This document shows positions 40,576 through 49,230 of a stretch of 64,000 bases of DNA, in pieces; the stretch's first letter is position 1, and each line of letters begins with the position of its first letter. The notes beneath the pieces are model-generated. The model was not told the DNA's origin, ran no database searches, and saw only the letters and a list, made by a program, of their open reading frames with translations. The translations under genes were made by a program, and so were the position numbers. Source of the stretch: Bacillota bacterium (GTDB lineage: Bacteria; Bacillota; UBA4882; UBA8346); contig JAEYRN010000029.1 in assembly GCA_023435565.1 (NCBI GenBank), positions 62,001 to 126,000 on the forward strand. The letters run 5' to 3'.

Positions 40576-40676
40576 GTTAATCCCCCCTATTCGCCCTTTA
40601 ATCCTATCACAGAAAATGGTATAATACAATTTAATAGAATTTATATTTAGTATAAAAATTTTTTATAGGTGGACCA

Positions 40677-41540
40677 ATGGAACTAACACAATTACGTACT
40701 TTTCTCTTAGCTGCTACTGAACATAGTTTTTCAAGGACCGCCGAAACACTCCATCTTACTCAACCTGCCGTTACCCAACAGATTAAAAACCTCGAGGCGG
40801 AACTGGGCGAGGTCTTGTTTGAACGTCTCGGGCGTACCTTAGTCTTGACCCCGGCCGGCGAAGCCTTGCTCAGCTTTGCCCAACCAATTCTAAACTTAGC
40901 GGACCAAGCCCTGGAGACAATAAGTCATTTTACCAATGAAAGAGGGCGGTTAACCATCGGGGCCGGTTCGACCAATACCATTTATAGACTGCCAAATTTA
41001 CTTCAACATTATCATAATAATTGTCCCCAGGTTGAACTTCGAATTAGAAACGGGGACTCCGAGTTAATAACCAGATTAGTATATGAGAATGCCATCGATT
41101 TGGGTTTAATAACCACCATCAATAACCTTCCAGGGATTATCGAGGCCAAACCCCTATTTAGAGATGGCATCTTGTTAATCGCTCCCCCGAACCATCCCGC
41201 TCAAATACAAACAACTAGACTAACCTCCGAATCCTTAATCCTGTACCGGGCCGGGTCAGGTTTCCGGCGCTATTTGGAAGACCAGTTCCATAAACTTCAG
41301 TTTACTCCAAAAGTAACCATGGAATTAGAAAGCATCGAGGCAATCATTAGTTTGGTAAAAAGCGGTTTGGGGTTGGCTTTTCTTCCCGAAATAGCTGTTG
41401 CGAGTGAGTTGAGCAATGGGTTGTTACAGACCGTCAAGGTCGAGGGATGGCCGGAAATGTCCCGCCAAACTTATCTTATCCTAAGGCGGGATAAATATCT
41501 GACCTGGCCGATTAAGGCCTTTTTAGGATTAGTAAAATAG
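40677..41540 (+). CDS. LysR-family transcriptional regulator
   Basis: 287 residues. N-terminal winged helix with TLHLTQPAVTQQIKNLEAELG (residues 20-41) and a periplasmic-binding-like effector domain in the C-terminal 200 residues. The domain order and length resemble CysL/YwfK-type LysR proteins. Target unknown; being divergent from purA it may simply regulate itself. ATG preceded by AGGTGG. A -10-like TATAAT lies at 40620. Confidence 0.92.
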   Translation: MELTQLRTFLLAATEHSFSRTAETLHLTQPAVTQQIKNLEAELGEVLFERLGRTLVLTPAGEALLSFAQPILNLADQALETISHFTNERGRLTIGAGSTNTIYRLPNLLQHYHNNCPQVELRIRNGDSELITRLVYENAIDLGLITTINNLPGIIEAKPLFRDGILLIAPPNHPAQIQTTRLTSESLILYRAGSGFRRYLEDQFHKLQFTPKVTMELESIEAIISLVKSGLGLAFLPEIAVASELSNGLLQTVKVEGWPEMSRQTYLILRRDKYLTWPIKAFLGLVK

Positions 41541-41609
41541 AATGTTTAAAGTCAAAAAATACCAATTTTAAGCCGAATAAATTATTCTATCCGGAACATA
41601 ATATTATCG

Positions 41610-41725
41610 GAAGCCGGTGAACAGTGACAACATTCATGGCTCACATTAGTGAGACTCAGGATCACCATACGGTGACTGCTTGTCCCCCGACCGGACAAGT
41701 GAATAGTTGGATGAACACCGGCTTC
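41610..41725. ncRNA. Candidate structured RNA with multi-branch fold
   Basis: A 10-bp outer stem (GAAGCCGGTG 41610-41619 with CACCGGCTTC 41716-41725) encloses a second stem (CAACATTCA 41628-41636 with TGAATAGTTG 41700-41709). That stem encloses three hairpins: CTCAC/GTGAG (41640-41653), TCACC/GGTGA (41662-41675) and CTTGTCC/GGACAAG (41679-41699). All stems are strong. I could not match it to a known RNA class, and the strand is not determined. Confidence 0.6.
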
Positions 41726-41743
41726 TTTAATAAATTTCCCAAA

Positions 41744-41768
41744 GGCCCGCCACAGTAGTGGTCGGGTC
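41744..41768. terminator. Hairpin between convergent genes
   Basis: GGCCCGCCAC-AGTA-GTGGTCGGGTC, stem of about ten pairs with one mismatch. Located 8 bases after the stop of the minus-strand EnvC-like gene; T runs are weak, so it could serve either direction. Confidence 0.5.
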
Positions 41769-41775
41769 TTAAAAT

Positions 41776-42942
41776 TTAAGGTAAATAAGGTATCGGGTTG
41801 GCGGGTACGCCTTTAATACGTACCTCAAAATGGACATGTGGACCGCTTGATAATCCGGTGTTCCCCGATAAAGCAATCCTTTGTCCTTTAGTTACTTTTT
41901 CGCCAACAGTCACTAAAAGCCTGGAATTATGCCCATAACAAGTGGAGATCCCATTCCCATGGTCAACTGCCACAAAATTTCCATAACCGCCTCGCCAGCC
42001 ACTGACCAAGATCACTCCGCCGTCGGCAGCCAAGACCGGAGTCCCTCTCGGAACAGCAATATCCAGTCCACTATGATATTTTTTCCTTTTTAAAACCGGA
42101 TGGTACCTCCAGCCAAAATTCGATGAAATCCTTCCTCTAACAGGCCAAAGCATTATTCCGGTCCCCAAAGAACCTTCTCTATTGGATTCCTCTTGATCCT
42201 TCTTAATCGCATTTTCTATTTCTTTGGAGGTTTCCTCCAGTTCTTGCAAGGCCCTTTCCAACTTGCTCCGATCATATTGGATCTTTTCTAACTCTTCTTT
42301 TGCCAAATTGACTTTTGAGGAAATTTTTTCTTGTTCTTTGGTTACTTGTTTTTTTAAATCCAAAGTTTTTTGAAACTCTAATTCAACCTGCCCGGTCTTG
42401 ATTTTAACCGCTTCTTGATTTAATTCGATTTTACTCTTAACTTTTGTCAATTCTTCAATCAGTTTAAGATCATTTTGAATCACATAATTGATTGTTGTAT
42501 ATTTGGAAATAAGGTCCGCAAAATCCCGGGCATTAAATAAAACTTCAATAAATGACTGAGGCCCGTATTTATAAAGCGCCACAATTCTTTGTTCAAATAG
42601 TCTTTGTTTTTCTTGGAGTTCCCGTTTTAGAAAACTTAGGTTATTTTGAAGTTCACGCAACTTCAACTTACTTGAATCAAATTTTTTTTGAACAGTGGCA
42701 AGTTGGTTCTGGAGCCGGTCTTGCCGACCTTCCAATACTACCAATTCCCGTTGTTGCTTGGTAAGTCTAGTCATAACCGACTTCTCTCTCCGTTTTTGCC
42801 TATTAAGCTCCTCCCTGGTCCGATCAATTTGCCGCTCCAGACTATTGTGATCAGCCGTTACAGCTCCGAAAACATTCGCCGCTGTTATAATGGAATTCCC
42901 TAGTAAAATTATTATTATTACTACTATTATTCTTGTTTGCAA
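41776..42942 (-). CDS. EnvC-like M23 peptidase / murein hydrolase activator
   Basis: 388 residues. Signal peptide or anchor at residues 3-25, a long coiled coil (about residues 28-245) and a C-terminal M23 domain. The zinc ligands are present (HSGLDI with H and D, then HVHFEV near the end), so the domain may be an active glycyl-type endopeptidase rather than a degenerate EnvC. Coiled-coil plus M23 proteins act in daughter-cell separation or sporulation engulfment. A terminator lies just upstream of its start. Confidence 0.88.
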   Translation of the reverse strand: MQTRIIVVIIIILLGNSIITAANVFGAVTADHNSLERQIDRTREELNRQKRREKSVMTRLTKQQRELVVLEGRQDRLQNQLATVQKKFDSSKLKLRELQNNLSFLKRELQEKQRLFEQRIVALYKYGPQSFIEVLFNARDFADLISKYTTINYVIQNDLKLIEELTKVKSKIELNQEAVKIKTGQVELEFQKTLDLKKQVTKEQEKISSKVNLAKEELEKIQYDRSKLERALQELEETSKEIENAIKKDQEESNREGSLGTGIMLWPVRGRISSNFGWRYHPVLKRKKYHSGLDIAVPRGTPVLAADGGVILVSGWRGGYGNFVAVDHGNGISTCYGHNSRLLVTVGEKVTKGQRIALSGNTGLSSGPHVHFEVRIKGVPANPIPYLP

Positions 42943-42946
42943 ATCA

Positions 42947-42973
42947 GAAAATCCCCCTTAACGGGGGATTTTC
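42947..42973 (-). terminator. Terminator of the ABC exporter gene
   Basis: GAAAATCCCCC-GTTAA-GGGGGATTTTC on the minus strand: ten-pair stem ending in TTTT, 34 bases past the stop of the ABC exporter gene. Confidence 0.75.
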
Positions 42974-43006
42974 GCCATTCAGTTATGCTCATCCTTTATA
43001 CGATGG

Positions 43007-45073
43007 CTAGCAATTATTTACAGTTTCCTGATTGCGAAATTGGGTCTGGTATAGTTTTGCATATAGTCCGCCTTTGGCCAGTAGTTCTTGATGGGTCCCA
43101 ACTTCAACGATCTGTCCTTGGTTCATCACTACGATCCGATCAGCGCTTAAAATGGTTGAAAGACGGTGGGCAATTACAAAGGATGTCCTTTTCTTCATTA
43201 AACGTTCCAAGGCCTCCTGGATCAGAACCTCCGATTCCGTATCCAGGGCTGAAGTAGCTTCATCCAAGATTAAAATACGCGGATTACGTAAAATAGCCCT
43301 GGCAATAGCGATTCGTTGCCGCTGTCCCCCGGAAAGTGTAGCTCCTCGTGAACCAACTCTGGTTTGATAACCATCCGGAGTCTGTATAATAAAGTTATGA
43401 GCATTGGCAGCTTTGGCAGCTTCAATAATTTCTTCCATTGCAGCATCGCTTCTCCCGTAGGAGATGTTCTCCGCGATTGTACCTCTGAATAAAATCGTTT
43501 CCTGAGGGACAATCCCTAATTGTTTCCGGAAAGTACTCATTTTTAATTGCCGTAAATCATGGCCATCGATATTAATCGTTCCGGAAACCGGATCGTAAAA
43601 CCTGGCAATCAAGTTAATCATGGTAGTCTTCCCGGCGCCGCTCGGCCCAACTAAAGCTACCAATTCTCCGGGATCGACTTTTAGGTCAACATCCTTTAAG
43701 ACCATTTCATCAGATTGGTACGCAAAAGATACTTTCTTAAATTCCACTTTCCCTTGAATATTCGTTAACTCTACCGGATTATCAACCTCACAGACCTCGG
43801 AACGCTCGTCGAGAAGTTCAAAAACACGGTCCGCCGCTGCCAATGCTTTAGGAACATGTCCGAAAATCGAACCGATTTTTCGAATCGGATCGGCAATTGA
43901 ACTCAGTAAAAAACTGAAAGTGAAAAACTCAGCAGGACTTATATCTTGATGAATAACTAAATAACCTCCATACACCAGAAAAAAAGCTATCGCAATTGAA
44001 GCCATAAAGTCAATCAGCGGATGAAACATTTTACTCATTCTCAAACCGCGTAAGGCTTTATCATAGTTTTGCCGGGTTTCTTTGTGAAAACGGTTAACTT
44101 CATAATCTTCGGTTGCAAAAGCTTTTACCACTTTGATACCTGACAATGTTTCTTCTAAGACCCCGGTAATATTCGCAACACTGTTCATAATCTCTCTGTT
44201 GGCATGGCGTAACCTTTTACTGAGGTATGTGATGGGCCATGCAATTAATGGAAAAACAATGAAAAATAGAAGAGTCAACTTCCAGTTGATAATAAATCCC
44301 CAGGTAAGCCCGATGATGATAATTATCGGTTCCAGCATAATATCTTGAATACCCGAAGTAAAAAGATAATTAATCGCATCAATATCACTTAAAATTCTTG
44401 AAATCAATTGTCCGGTTTGACCCTTAGAATTTTTCTCAAAGTAACTGAGTGAAAGGCCATGAAGGTTTTGATAAATATCATTCCGCAAACGCATAATAAT
44501 TTTTTGTCCCGTCGAACCCAGTAAAAAACTTTGCCCAAACTTTAAGATTCCGGTAGTAAGGAATACTATAATTAGAACTAAAGGAATAATAAAAACCGTG
44601 TAAACGCCTTTAAATAAAACCATCTGCTTAGATGGGGTTTGTTTGTCCGGAACTGAAACGTATACATCGATTTCGCCAAATTTTGACTTGAGATCCTTCT
44701 GCAAAACTCCGGCATATTCCAATAAGTCCCGGTTAAAGCCTTGTGGGACCTTTGCCTTTACGATTACCGCATTACCATTAATCCTTGCCGTTTCTACTTC
44801 CAATCCCATTCGTTCAAGTTCGGTAGCGATTTTGGTTTCCGCAGATGATCCCCAAGCCTTTGGGGCAGTAAAGTTTAGCGCTAAAGTTTTATTTTGTTCC
44901 TGTTTCAGATTAATACTAATGGGAATTCCTTTGGTTCGATAAAAGATAGCATCGGTCAACCTACCCATAAACCAAGCATTGGAAACATTTAACAGCGATA
45001 AAATTATCGAAACTAAAAAAACAACTGCAAATCGGTTCTTATAAGGATAAACATACTCTAAAATTCTTTTCAC
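43007..45073 (-). CDS. ABC exporter, fused membrane and ATPase domains, with large loop insertion
   Basis: 688 residues, about 100 longer than the usual MsbA/BmrA-type half transporter. Helix 1 (about 12-33) is followed by an extracytoplasmic insertion (about residues 45-155) before helix 2; it contains an alpha/beta stretch (ETKIATELERMGLEVETARI). Then come the remaining helices and the ATPase: GPSGAGKTT Walker A, LSGGQRQRIAIARA signature and LILDEATSALD Walker B. Likely a homodimer exporting lipid, drug or peptide. The ATG is followed by a short charged start (KRILEYVYPYKNRF). Confidence 0.9.
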   Translation of the reverse strand: MKRILEYVYPYKNRFAVVFLVSIILSLLNVSNAWFMGRLTDAIFYRTKGIPISINLKQEQNKTLALNFTAPKAWGSSAETKIATELERMGLEVETARINGNAVIVKAKVPQGFNRDLLEYAGVLQKDLKSKFGEIDVYVSVPDKQTPSKQMVLFKGVYTVFIIPLVLIIVFLTTGILKFGQSFLLGSTGQKIIMRLRNDIYQNLHGLSLSYFEKNSKGQTGQLISRILSDIDAINYLFTSGIQDIMLEPIIIIIGLTWGFIINWKLTLLFFIVFPLIAWPITYLSKRLRHANREIMNSVANITGVLEETLSGIKVVKAFATEDYEVNRFHKETRQNYDKALRGLRMSKMFHPLIDFMASIAIAFFLVYGGYLVIHQDISPAEFFTFSFLLSSIADPIRKIGSIFGHVPKALAAADRVFELLDERSEVCEVDNPVELTNIQGKVEFKKVSFAYQSDEMVLKDVDLKVDPGELVALVGPSGAGKTTMINLIARFYDPVSGTINIDGHDLRQLKMSTFRKQLGIVPQETILFRGTIAENISYGRSDAAMEEIIEAAKAANAHNFIIQTPDGYQTRVGSRGATLSGGQRQRIAIARAILRNPRILILDEATSALDTESEVLIQEALERLMKKRTSFVIAHRLSTILSADRIVVMNQGQIVEVGTHQELLAKGGLYAKLYQTQFRNQETVNNC

Positions 45074-45184
45074 CGGGTCCTCCAGGTGTAAATATTTAAA
45101 ACATCAATGATATATTGTAACATAATCATTTTTTCTTGTTAACCTATTTTAATAACTTCCATTATTTCTTATCAACTCATCTAT

Positions 45185-45232
45185 ATATGTCGCAAAAAGT
45201 GTCTTGGATAAGCGTGGATTATTGCGACATAT
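45185..45232. repeat. Inverted repeat ATATGTCGCAA
   Basis: Perfect 11-bp arms (45185-45195 and 45222-45232) around 26 bases. The same half-word, ATATATGTCGCAA, recurs at about 57908-57920 beside the PrsW gene. Confidence 0.65.
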
Positions 45233-45249
45233 TTTCCATGATTCTCATG

Positions 45250-45329
45250 TGTTGAAAAAAGCCCAATAATTTCGGCATTCACATCCGGTATTTGGGATGT
45301 GAATGTTTTACTCAAAACTTTTTTCAACA
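45250..45329. repeat. Nested palindrome after ribH
   Basis: Outer arms TGTTGAAAAAAG (45250-45261) and CTTTTTTCAACA (45318-45329) are perfect; an inner hairpin CATTCACATCC (45276-45286) with GGATGTGAATG (45295-45305) is also perfect. It follows ribH by three bases and could act as the operon's terminator (GGGCTTTTTTC on the minus strand) or be a small mobile palindrome. Confidence 0.75.
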
Positions 45330-45332
45330 TAT

Positions 45333-45794
45333 CTATATTTTTCTATTTAAATCCGCCAGTTCCAAACCGGTCAAAGCTGCGTCCCAACCTTTATTTCCGC
45401 TCTTGGTGCCGGCCCGTTCAATGGCTTGTTCGATATTATCGGTAGTAATAACCCCAAACACTACCGGGACTCCAGTATCGAGCCCTACCGCTGCTACTCC
45501 CTTCGAAACCTCGGCGGCCACATAGTCAAAATGAGGTGTCGAGCCGCGTATTACAGCTCCCAAACAGATAACACCGTTATACTCTCCAGATTGGGCTACC
45601 TTTTTTGCAACCAAAGGTATTTCAAAAGCCCCAGGTACCCAAACCACCGTAATATTCTCATCCGATACTCCATGGCGTTTTAAAGCGTCTTCGGCGCCAT
45701 CAAGCAGATGCCCGGTGATAAAATGATTGAACCTGCTGATAATAATGGCGAATTTTAAACCTGCTCCGTTTAAATGTCCTTCAATTACTCTCAT
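45333..45794 (-). CDS. ribH: 6,7-dimethyl-8-ribityllumazine synthase
   Basis: 153 residues, standard length. Condenses the ribBA and ribD products to form lumazine. The sequence shows FNHFITGHLLDGAEDALKRHGV, VWVPGAFEIPL and GAVIRGSTPHFDYVAAEVSKG, all RibH signatures. Last gene of the rib operon; its start abuts the ribBA stop. Confidence 0.97.
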   Translation of the reverse strand: MRVIEGHLNGAGLKFAIIISRFNHFITGHLLDGAEDALKRHGVSDENITVVWVPGAFEIPLVAKKVAQSGEYNGVICLGAVIRGSTPHFDYVAAEVSKGVAAVGLDTGVPVVFGVITTDNIEQAIERAGTKSGNKGWDAALTGLELADLNRKI

Positions 45795-46996
45795 TATTCT
45801 TCCTCCTCCAGTAAATGTCCCATTTTCTTTTGTTTGGTTTCCAAGTAAAACTTATTGGTCGGCCGAGGTTTGATTTGAATCGCGACCCGCTCCGTGATTT
45901 CCAAACCATGGCCGTCTAAACCCACTAACTTTCGAGGATTGTTGGTTAATAACCTAATCCTTGCCAAACCTAGATCCCGCAAAATTTGAACCCCAATCCC
46001 ATAATCACGTAAATCGGGAGCGAACCCCAAGCGGACATTAGCCTCAACAGTATCTAAGCCGTGGTCTTGTAATTGATAAGCTTTCATTTTATTTAATAGA
46101 CCAATGCCGCGGCCTTCCTGCCGTAAATAGAGAATTACACCCACCCCTTCAGCGGCAATCATCTCCATTGACTTTGCAAGCTGTTCGCCACAGTCACACC
46201 TAAAAGAGCCCAGCGCATCGCCGGTCAGACATTCCGAATGAACTCTTACCAAAGGAGCTTTACCATCTAAATTTTCAAGTTCTCCCAAAACAAGGGCTAA
46301 ATGTTCTTGATTATAATAGATTGTCGAATAGGCATAAAGTTTAAAATTACCATACTTGTTAGGTAATACTGTTTCAGCTTCACGCTTTACCAACTTTTCC
46401 TGGCTGCAACGATAAGATATTAGATCGGCGACACTGATCATCTTCAAACCATGTTGTGCGCCAAATACTTCCAAATCGGGACGACGGGCCATAGTACCGT
46501 CTTCATTCATGATTTCACAAATTAACCCCGCCGGAGTCAACCCTGCTAAACGGGCCAAGTCAGTAGCGGCTTCGGTATGTCCGGCTCTGACCATTACTCC
46601 GCCGTTTCTGGCAATCAACGGGAATATATGCCCCGGTTTCAAAAAATCGTCCCCTTTGGATTCGGGATCAGATAAAGCCTTAATGGTAACAGCCCTTTCC
46701 AGAGCGGAAATACCGGTTGTGACGTTTTTATGGTCAACCGATACGGTAAAAGCCGTTCTCATATACTCGGTATTGTGATTGACCATCAATGGAAGTTCCA
46801 ATTCACCGGCCCTATCTTGAGTAATCGCTACGCATAGTAAGCCACGGGCATTTTTTACAACAAAGTTAACCGCTTCCGGAGTTGCTTTCTCAGCGGCCAT
46901 AATAAGGTCGCCTTCGTTTTCCCGGCCTTCATCGTCAACCACGATTACCATCTTTCCGGCGCGTATATCTTCAATCGCTTCCATAATCGTATTCAT
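45794..46996 (-). CDS. ribBA: DHBP synthase / GTP cyclohydrolase II, bifunctional
   Basis: 400 residues. The N-terminal half is 3,4-dihydroxy-2-butanone 4-phosphate synthase (DDEGRENEGDLIMAAE, GHTEAATDLARLAGL). The C-terminal half is GTP cyclohydrolase II, with the zinc motif CLTGDALGSFRCDCGEQL and EGRGIGLLNKM. Both starting reactions of riboflavin synthesis come from this one protein. Third gene of the rib operon. Confidence 0.97.
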   Translation of the reverse strand: MNTIMEAIEDIRAGKMVIVVDDEGRENEGDLIMAAEKATPEAVNFVVKNARGLLCVAITQDRAGELELPLMVNHNTEYMRTAFTVSVDHKNVTTGISALERAVTIKALSDPESKGDDFLKPGHIFPLIARNGGVMVRAGHTEAATDLARLAGLTPAGLICEIMNEDGTMARRPDLEVFGAQHGLKMISVADLISYRCSQEKLVKREAETVLPNKYGNFKLYAYSTIYYNQEHLALVLGELENLDGKAPLVRVHSECLTGDALGSFRCDCGEQLAKSMEMIAAEGVGVILYLRQEGRGIGLLNKMKAYQLQDHGLDTVEANVRLGFAPDLRDYGIGVQILRDLGLARIRLLTNNPRKLVGLDGHGLEITERVAIQIKPRPTNKFYLETKQKKMGHLLEEEE

Positions 46997-47047
46997 TAAA
47001 TCATCTCTCCTAATAAACTCAAATTATCGTGCTCCTACACGTAGGGA

Positions 47048-47680
47048 CTACTTAAAACCATGCTTTTCCAGGAATTCCTCGGTAATTCCTTCAGTCGGGT
47101 TTCCAGCTAACTTCAGCAACTGCCTGGCCATCATATCAACCTCGATATTCACCAAAGAGCCGGTTTTTAAAAATTGAAGGTTAGTTTCCTTAACCGTATG
47201 GGGGATCAAAGATATCATCATTCTCTCCCCGGTAATCTCCTGGACCGTCAGACTTACTCCGTTTACGGCTACCGAACCCTTAAGGGCGATGAATTTGGTT
47301 AATCCATGCGGGACGGAAATATAATAGACGACAGCATTAGCTTGTTTAGTGACGCTATTTACCAGGCCGATTCCGTCAACATGACCGCTGACCAGGTGAC
47401 CCCCGAACCTGTCTCCGGTAGCCATTGCCGGTTCCAGATTGACCCGATCTCCCGATTTTATTCCGGATAAATTGGTTGCTTTCCAGGTTTCCGGCATCAC
47501 GTCGGCGGAAAACCAACTACCGCCGATTCTGGAAGCGGTAAGGCAAACTCCGTTAACGGCAATACTATCTCCTAAACCTAAATCTTTGATTAAAACGGAT
47601 TCTATTTTTAAGACCGCGCTGGACGCGGAACTTCTCTGTTCCAGGACTTTACCGACGTCCTTAATTAAACCGGTAAACAA
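47048..47680 (-). CDS. ribE: Riboflavin synthase alpha chain
   Basis: 210 residues from TTG behind GGAGG, overlapping ribD by 16 bases. Two lumazine-binding barrels: MFTGLIKDVGKV...GDSIAVNGVCLT and GSVAVNGVSLTVQEI. It dismutates two lumazines to riboflavin. Also called ribC in other naming schemes. Confidence 0.96.
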   Translation of the reverse strand: MFTGLIKDVGKVLEQRSSASSAVLKIESVLIKDLGLGDSIAVNGVCLTASRIGGSWFSADVMPETWKATNLSGIKSGDRVNLEPAMATGDRFGGHLVSGHVDGIGLVNSVTKQANAVVYYISVPHGLTKFIALKGSVAVNGVSLTVQEITGERMMISLIPHTVKETNLQFLKTGSLVNIEVDMMARQLLKLAGNPTEGITEEFLEKHGFK

Positions 47681-48777
47681 CTTTTGGGTTCCTCCTTATA
47701 AGCATGGACTAAAATATCCGGCCCGATTTTTTTAACGGATTTTAAAACCAACCGTTCAGCTTTAGTCAAGGAATCAAGCCCGCCCCCTCCCAATACCCCA
47801 GGAGAAGCCTTACCCCCGATGAGGAATGGTGCGTAAAATAAATAGTACTCGTTCACCAACCCCATTTCCCAGAAAGAAGTGAATACCGAACTGCCTCCTT
47901 CAACCAAAACGGACTGGACCCCCAATTCGCCTAAAGTCGCTAAAGCTTCGTCAAGACAGATCTTCCCGATACTATTTTGACGGAAAATTCGCACTCCCAT
48001 CCGTCGCAATTCTTCTTCTTTTGCCTCCGGAGCCCCTGATGCGCAAAAAATCAATAATTTCTCCGGAGCTTCAGCGAGCAACCGGTGTCGGGGAGTTATT
48101 TTTAAAGTGCTGTCAAGCAACACTTTTAATGGTTGTCTTTTAATCGGCTTAACCATCCTATTGGTAAGTTGAGGGTCATCGGCGAGTAATGTTCCGCTAC
48201 CGACTAAGACTGAATTCACTTCGGTCCGAAGCTGGTGGACCATTTTACGGGACCTTTCACTGGTTATCCATTTTGATTCCCCGCCGGCGGTAGCTATCTT
48301 TCCATCCAGACTCATGGCGGCTTTTAGGACTACCCACGGCCGCCTAGTCAAACAAAAGTGAAGGAATCTCCGATTTAGTTCGAGAGCTTCTTCCTTACAT
48401 AGACCTACCTGAGTTTTAATTCCCGCCCTCCGGAGACGTTCACCGCCTCCACCGGCCACCGGATTAGGATCGGAGATCGCATATTTGACTTCCCCAATCC
48501 CGGCCTCAATTATCGCTTCGCTGCAAGGAGGGGTCCGGCCATAATGATTACATGGTTCTAAGGTGACATACATGGTTGCTCCGGCAGGATTGGTACAACA
48601 TGCTCTTAAAGCATCGATCTCGGCATGGGGAAGGCCGGGACCGTGGTGCCAACCTTCGCCGATTATTTGGCCGTCTTTGACGATCACCGCGCCCACCATT
48701 GGATTGGGGCAAGTCAAACACCGACCTTTTTTACTCAATTCCAAAGCACGCCTCATAAATAGTAAATCTTGGTTCAA
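47665..48777 (-). CDS. ribD: Riboflavin deaminase/reductase
   Basis: About 370 residues. N-terminal deaminase with zinc motifs PHAEIDAL and PCNHYGRTPPC, then C-terminal reductase (GGESKWITSERSRK, VLVEGGSSVFTSF). I start at a TTG after AAAGGG, giving NQDLLFMRRAL as usual for RibD; the longer ATG at 48804 lies against the riboswitch terminator without a ribosome binding site. First gene of the operon. Confidence 0.95.
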   Translation of the reverse strand: MNQDLLFMRRALELSKKGRCLTCPNPMVGAVIVKDGQIIGEGWHHGPGLPHAEIDALRACCTNPAGATMYVTLEPCNHYGRTPPCSEAIIEAGIGEVKYAISDPNPVAGGGGERLRRAGIKTQVGLCKEEALELNRRFLHFCLTRRPWVVLKAAMSLDGKIATAGGESKWITSERSRKMVHQLRTEVNSVLVGSGTLLADDPQLTNRMVKPIKRQPLKVLLDSTLKITPRHRLLAEAPEKLLIFCASGAPEAKEEELRRMGVRIFRQNSIGKICLDEALATLGELGVQSVLVEGGSSVFTSFWEMGLVNEYYLFYAPFLIGGKASPGVLGGGGLDSLTKAERLVLKSVKKIGPDILVHAYKEEPKSCLPV

Positions 48778-48811
48778 CTTCGACCCTTTCCGACAGCCTC
48801 TCATTTAAAAT

Positions 48812-48838
48812 GAAAAGAGCCGTCAAAAACGGCCCTTC
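48812..48838 (-). terminator. Riboswitch-controlled terminator before ribD
   Basis: GGGCCGT-TTTTG-ACGGCTC followed by TTTTCATTTT on the minus strand, between the FMN aptamer and ribD. Its 5' arm GGGCC also belongs to a long pairing with the aptamer's 5' flank. Confidence 0.85.
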
Positions 48839-48975
48839 AGGACTATACCGAAAGCAATAAAATCCTTCTCCCATCCAGACTGTACTGTCGGCTTTGGAAT
48901 TTCACCAAAATCTGCCGTTTAACACGGCTCGCGGGCTATACCGCCGGTTCGGAATCACACCGAGTCCTGAAGGCC
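48839..48975 (-). promoter_or_regulatory. FMN riboswitch (RFN element)
   Basis: Minus-strand sequence holds the conserved RFN words: AGGACTCGGTGTGATTCCG, ACCGGCGGTATAGCCCGCGAGCC, then GAAATTCCAAAGCCGACAGT and AGTCTGGATGGGAGAAGGA. It senses FMN and controls the rib operon. The flank GGCCTTCAGGACT is complementary to AGTCCTGAAGGGCC, which reaches into the terminator arm, forming the switch. The 48976-49230 stretch upstream shows no gene. Confidence 0.95.
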
Positions 48976-49230
48976 TTTATTATTTAATTTATTTTATTCT
49001 AACTCAACTTTAAATATAAGGCAATATTTAAAGTTTAATTTTTCGATTAATCCTTTGTTAAATTAGTCGGTTTCATAATTTTTGAATTTCTCATTTTGAA
49101 ACAATATAATAATAGACTAATCTGGGTTGGACACCATATATTGTATCAAAATTATAATATTAAACTAACCTTACAGGATTTTTATGATAAAGGTAAAAAT
49201 AGATCATGAGAATAATCTACGAGGAGAGCC

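Noticed and set aside
41610..41725. Hammerhead, SRP or tRNA-like RNA
   Set aside because: No hammerhead core, no SRP tetraloop/GGAAGC motif and no anticodon/T-arm signature; left as unclassified.
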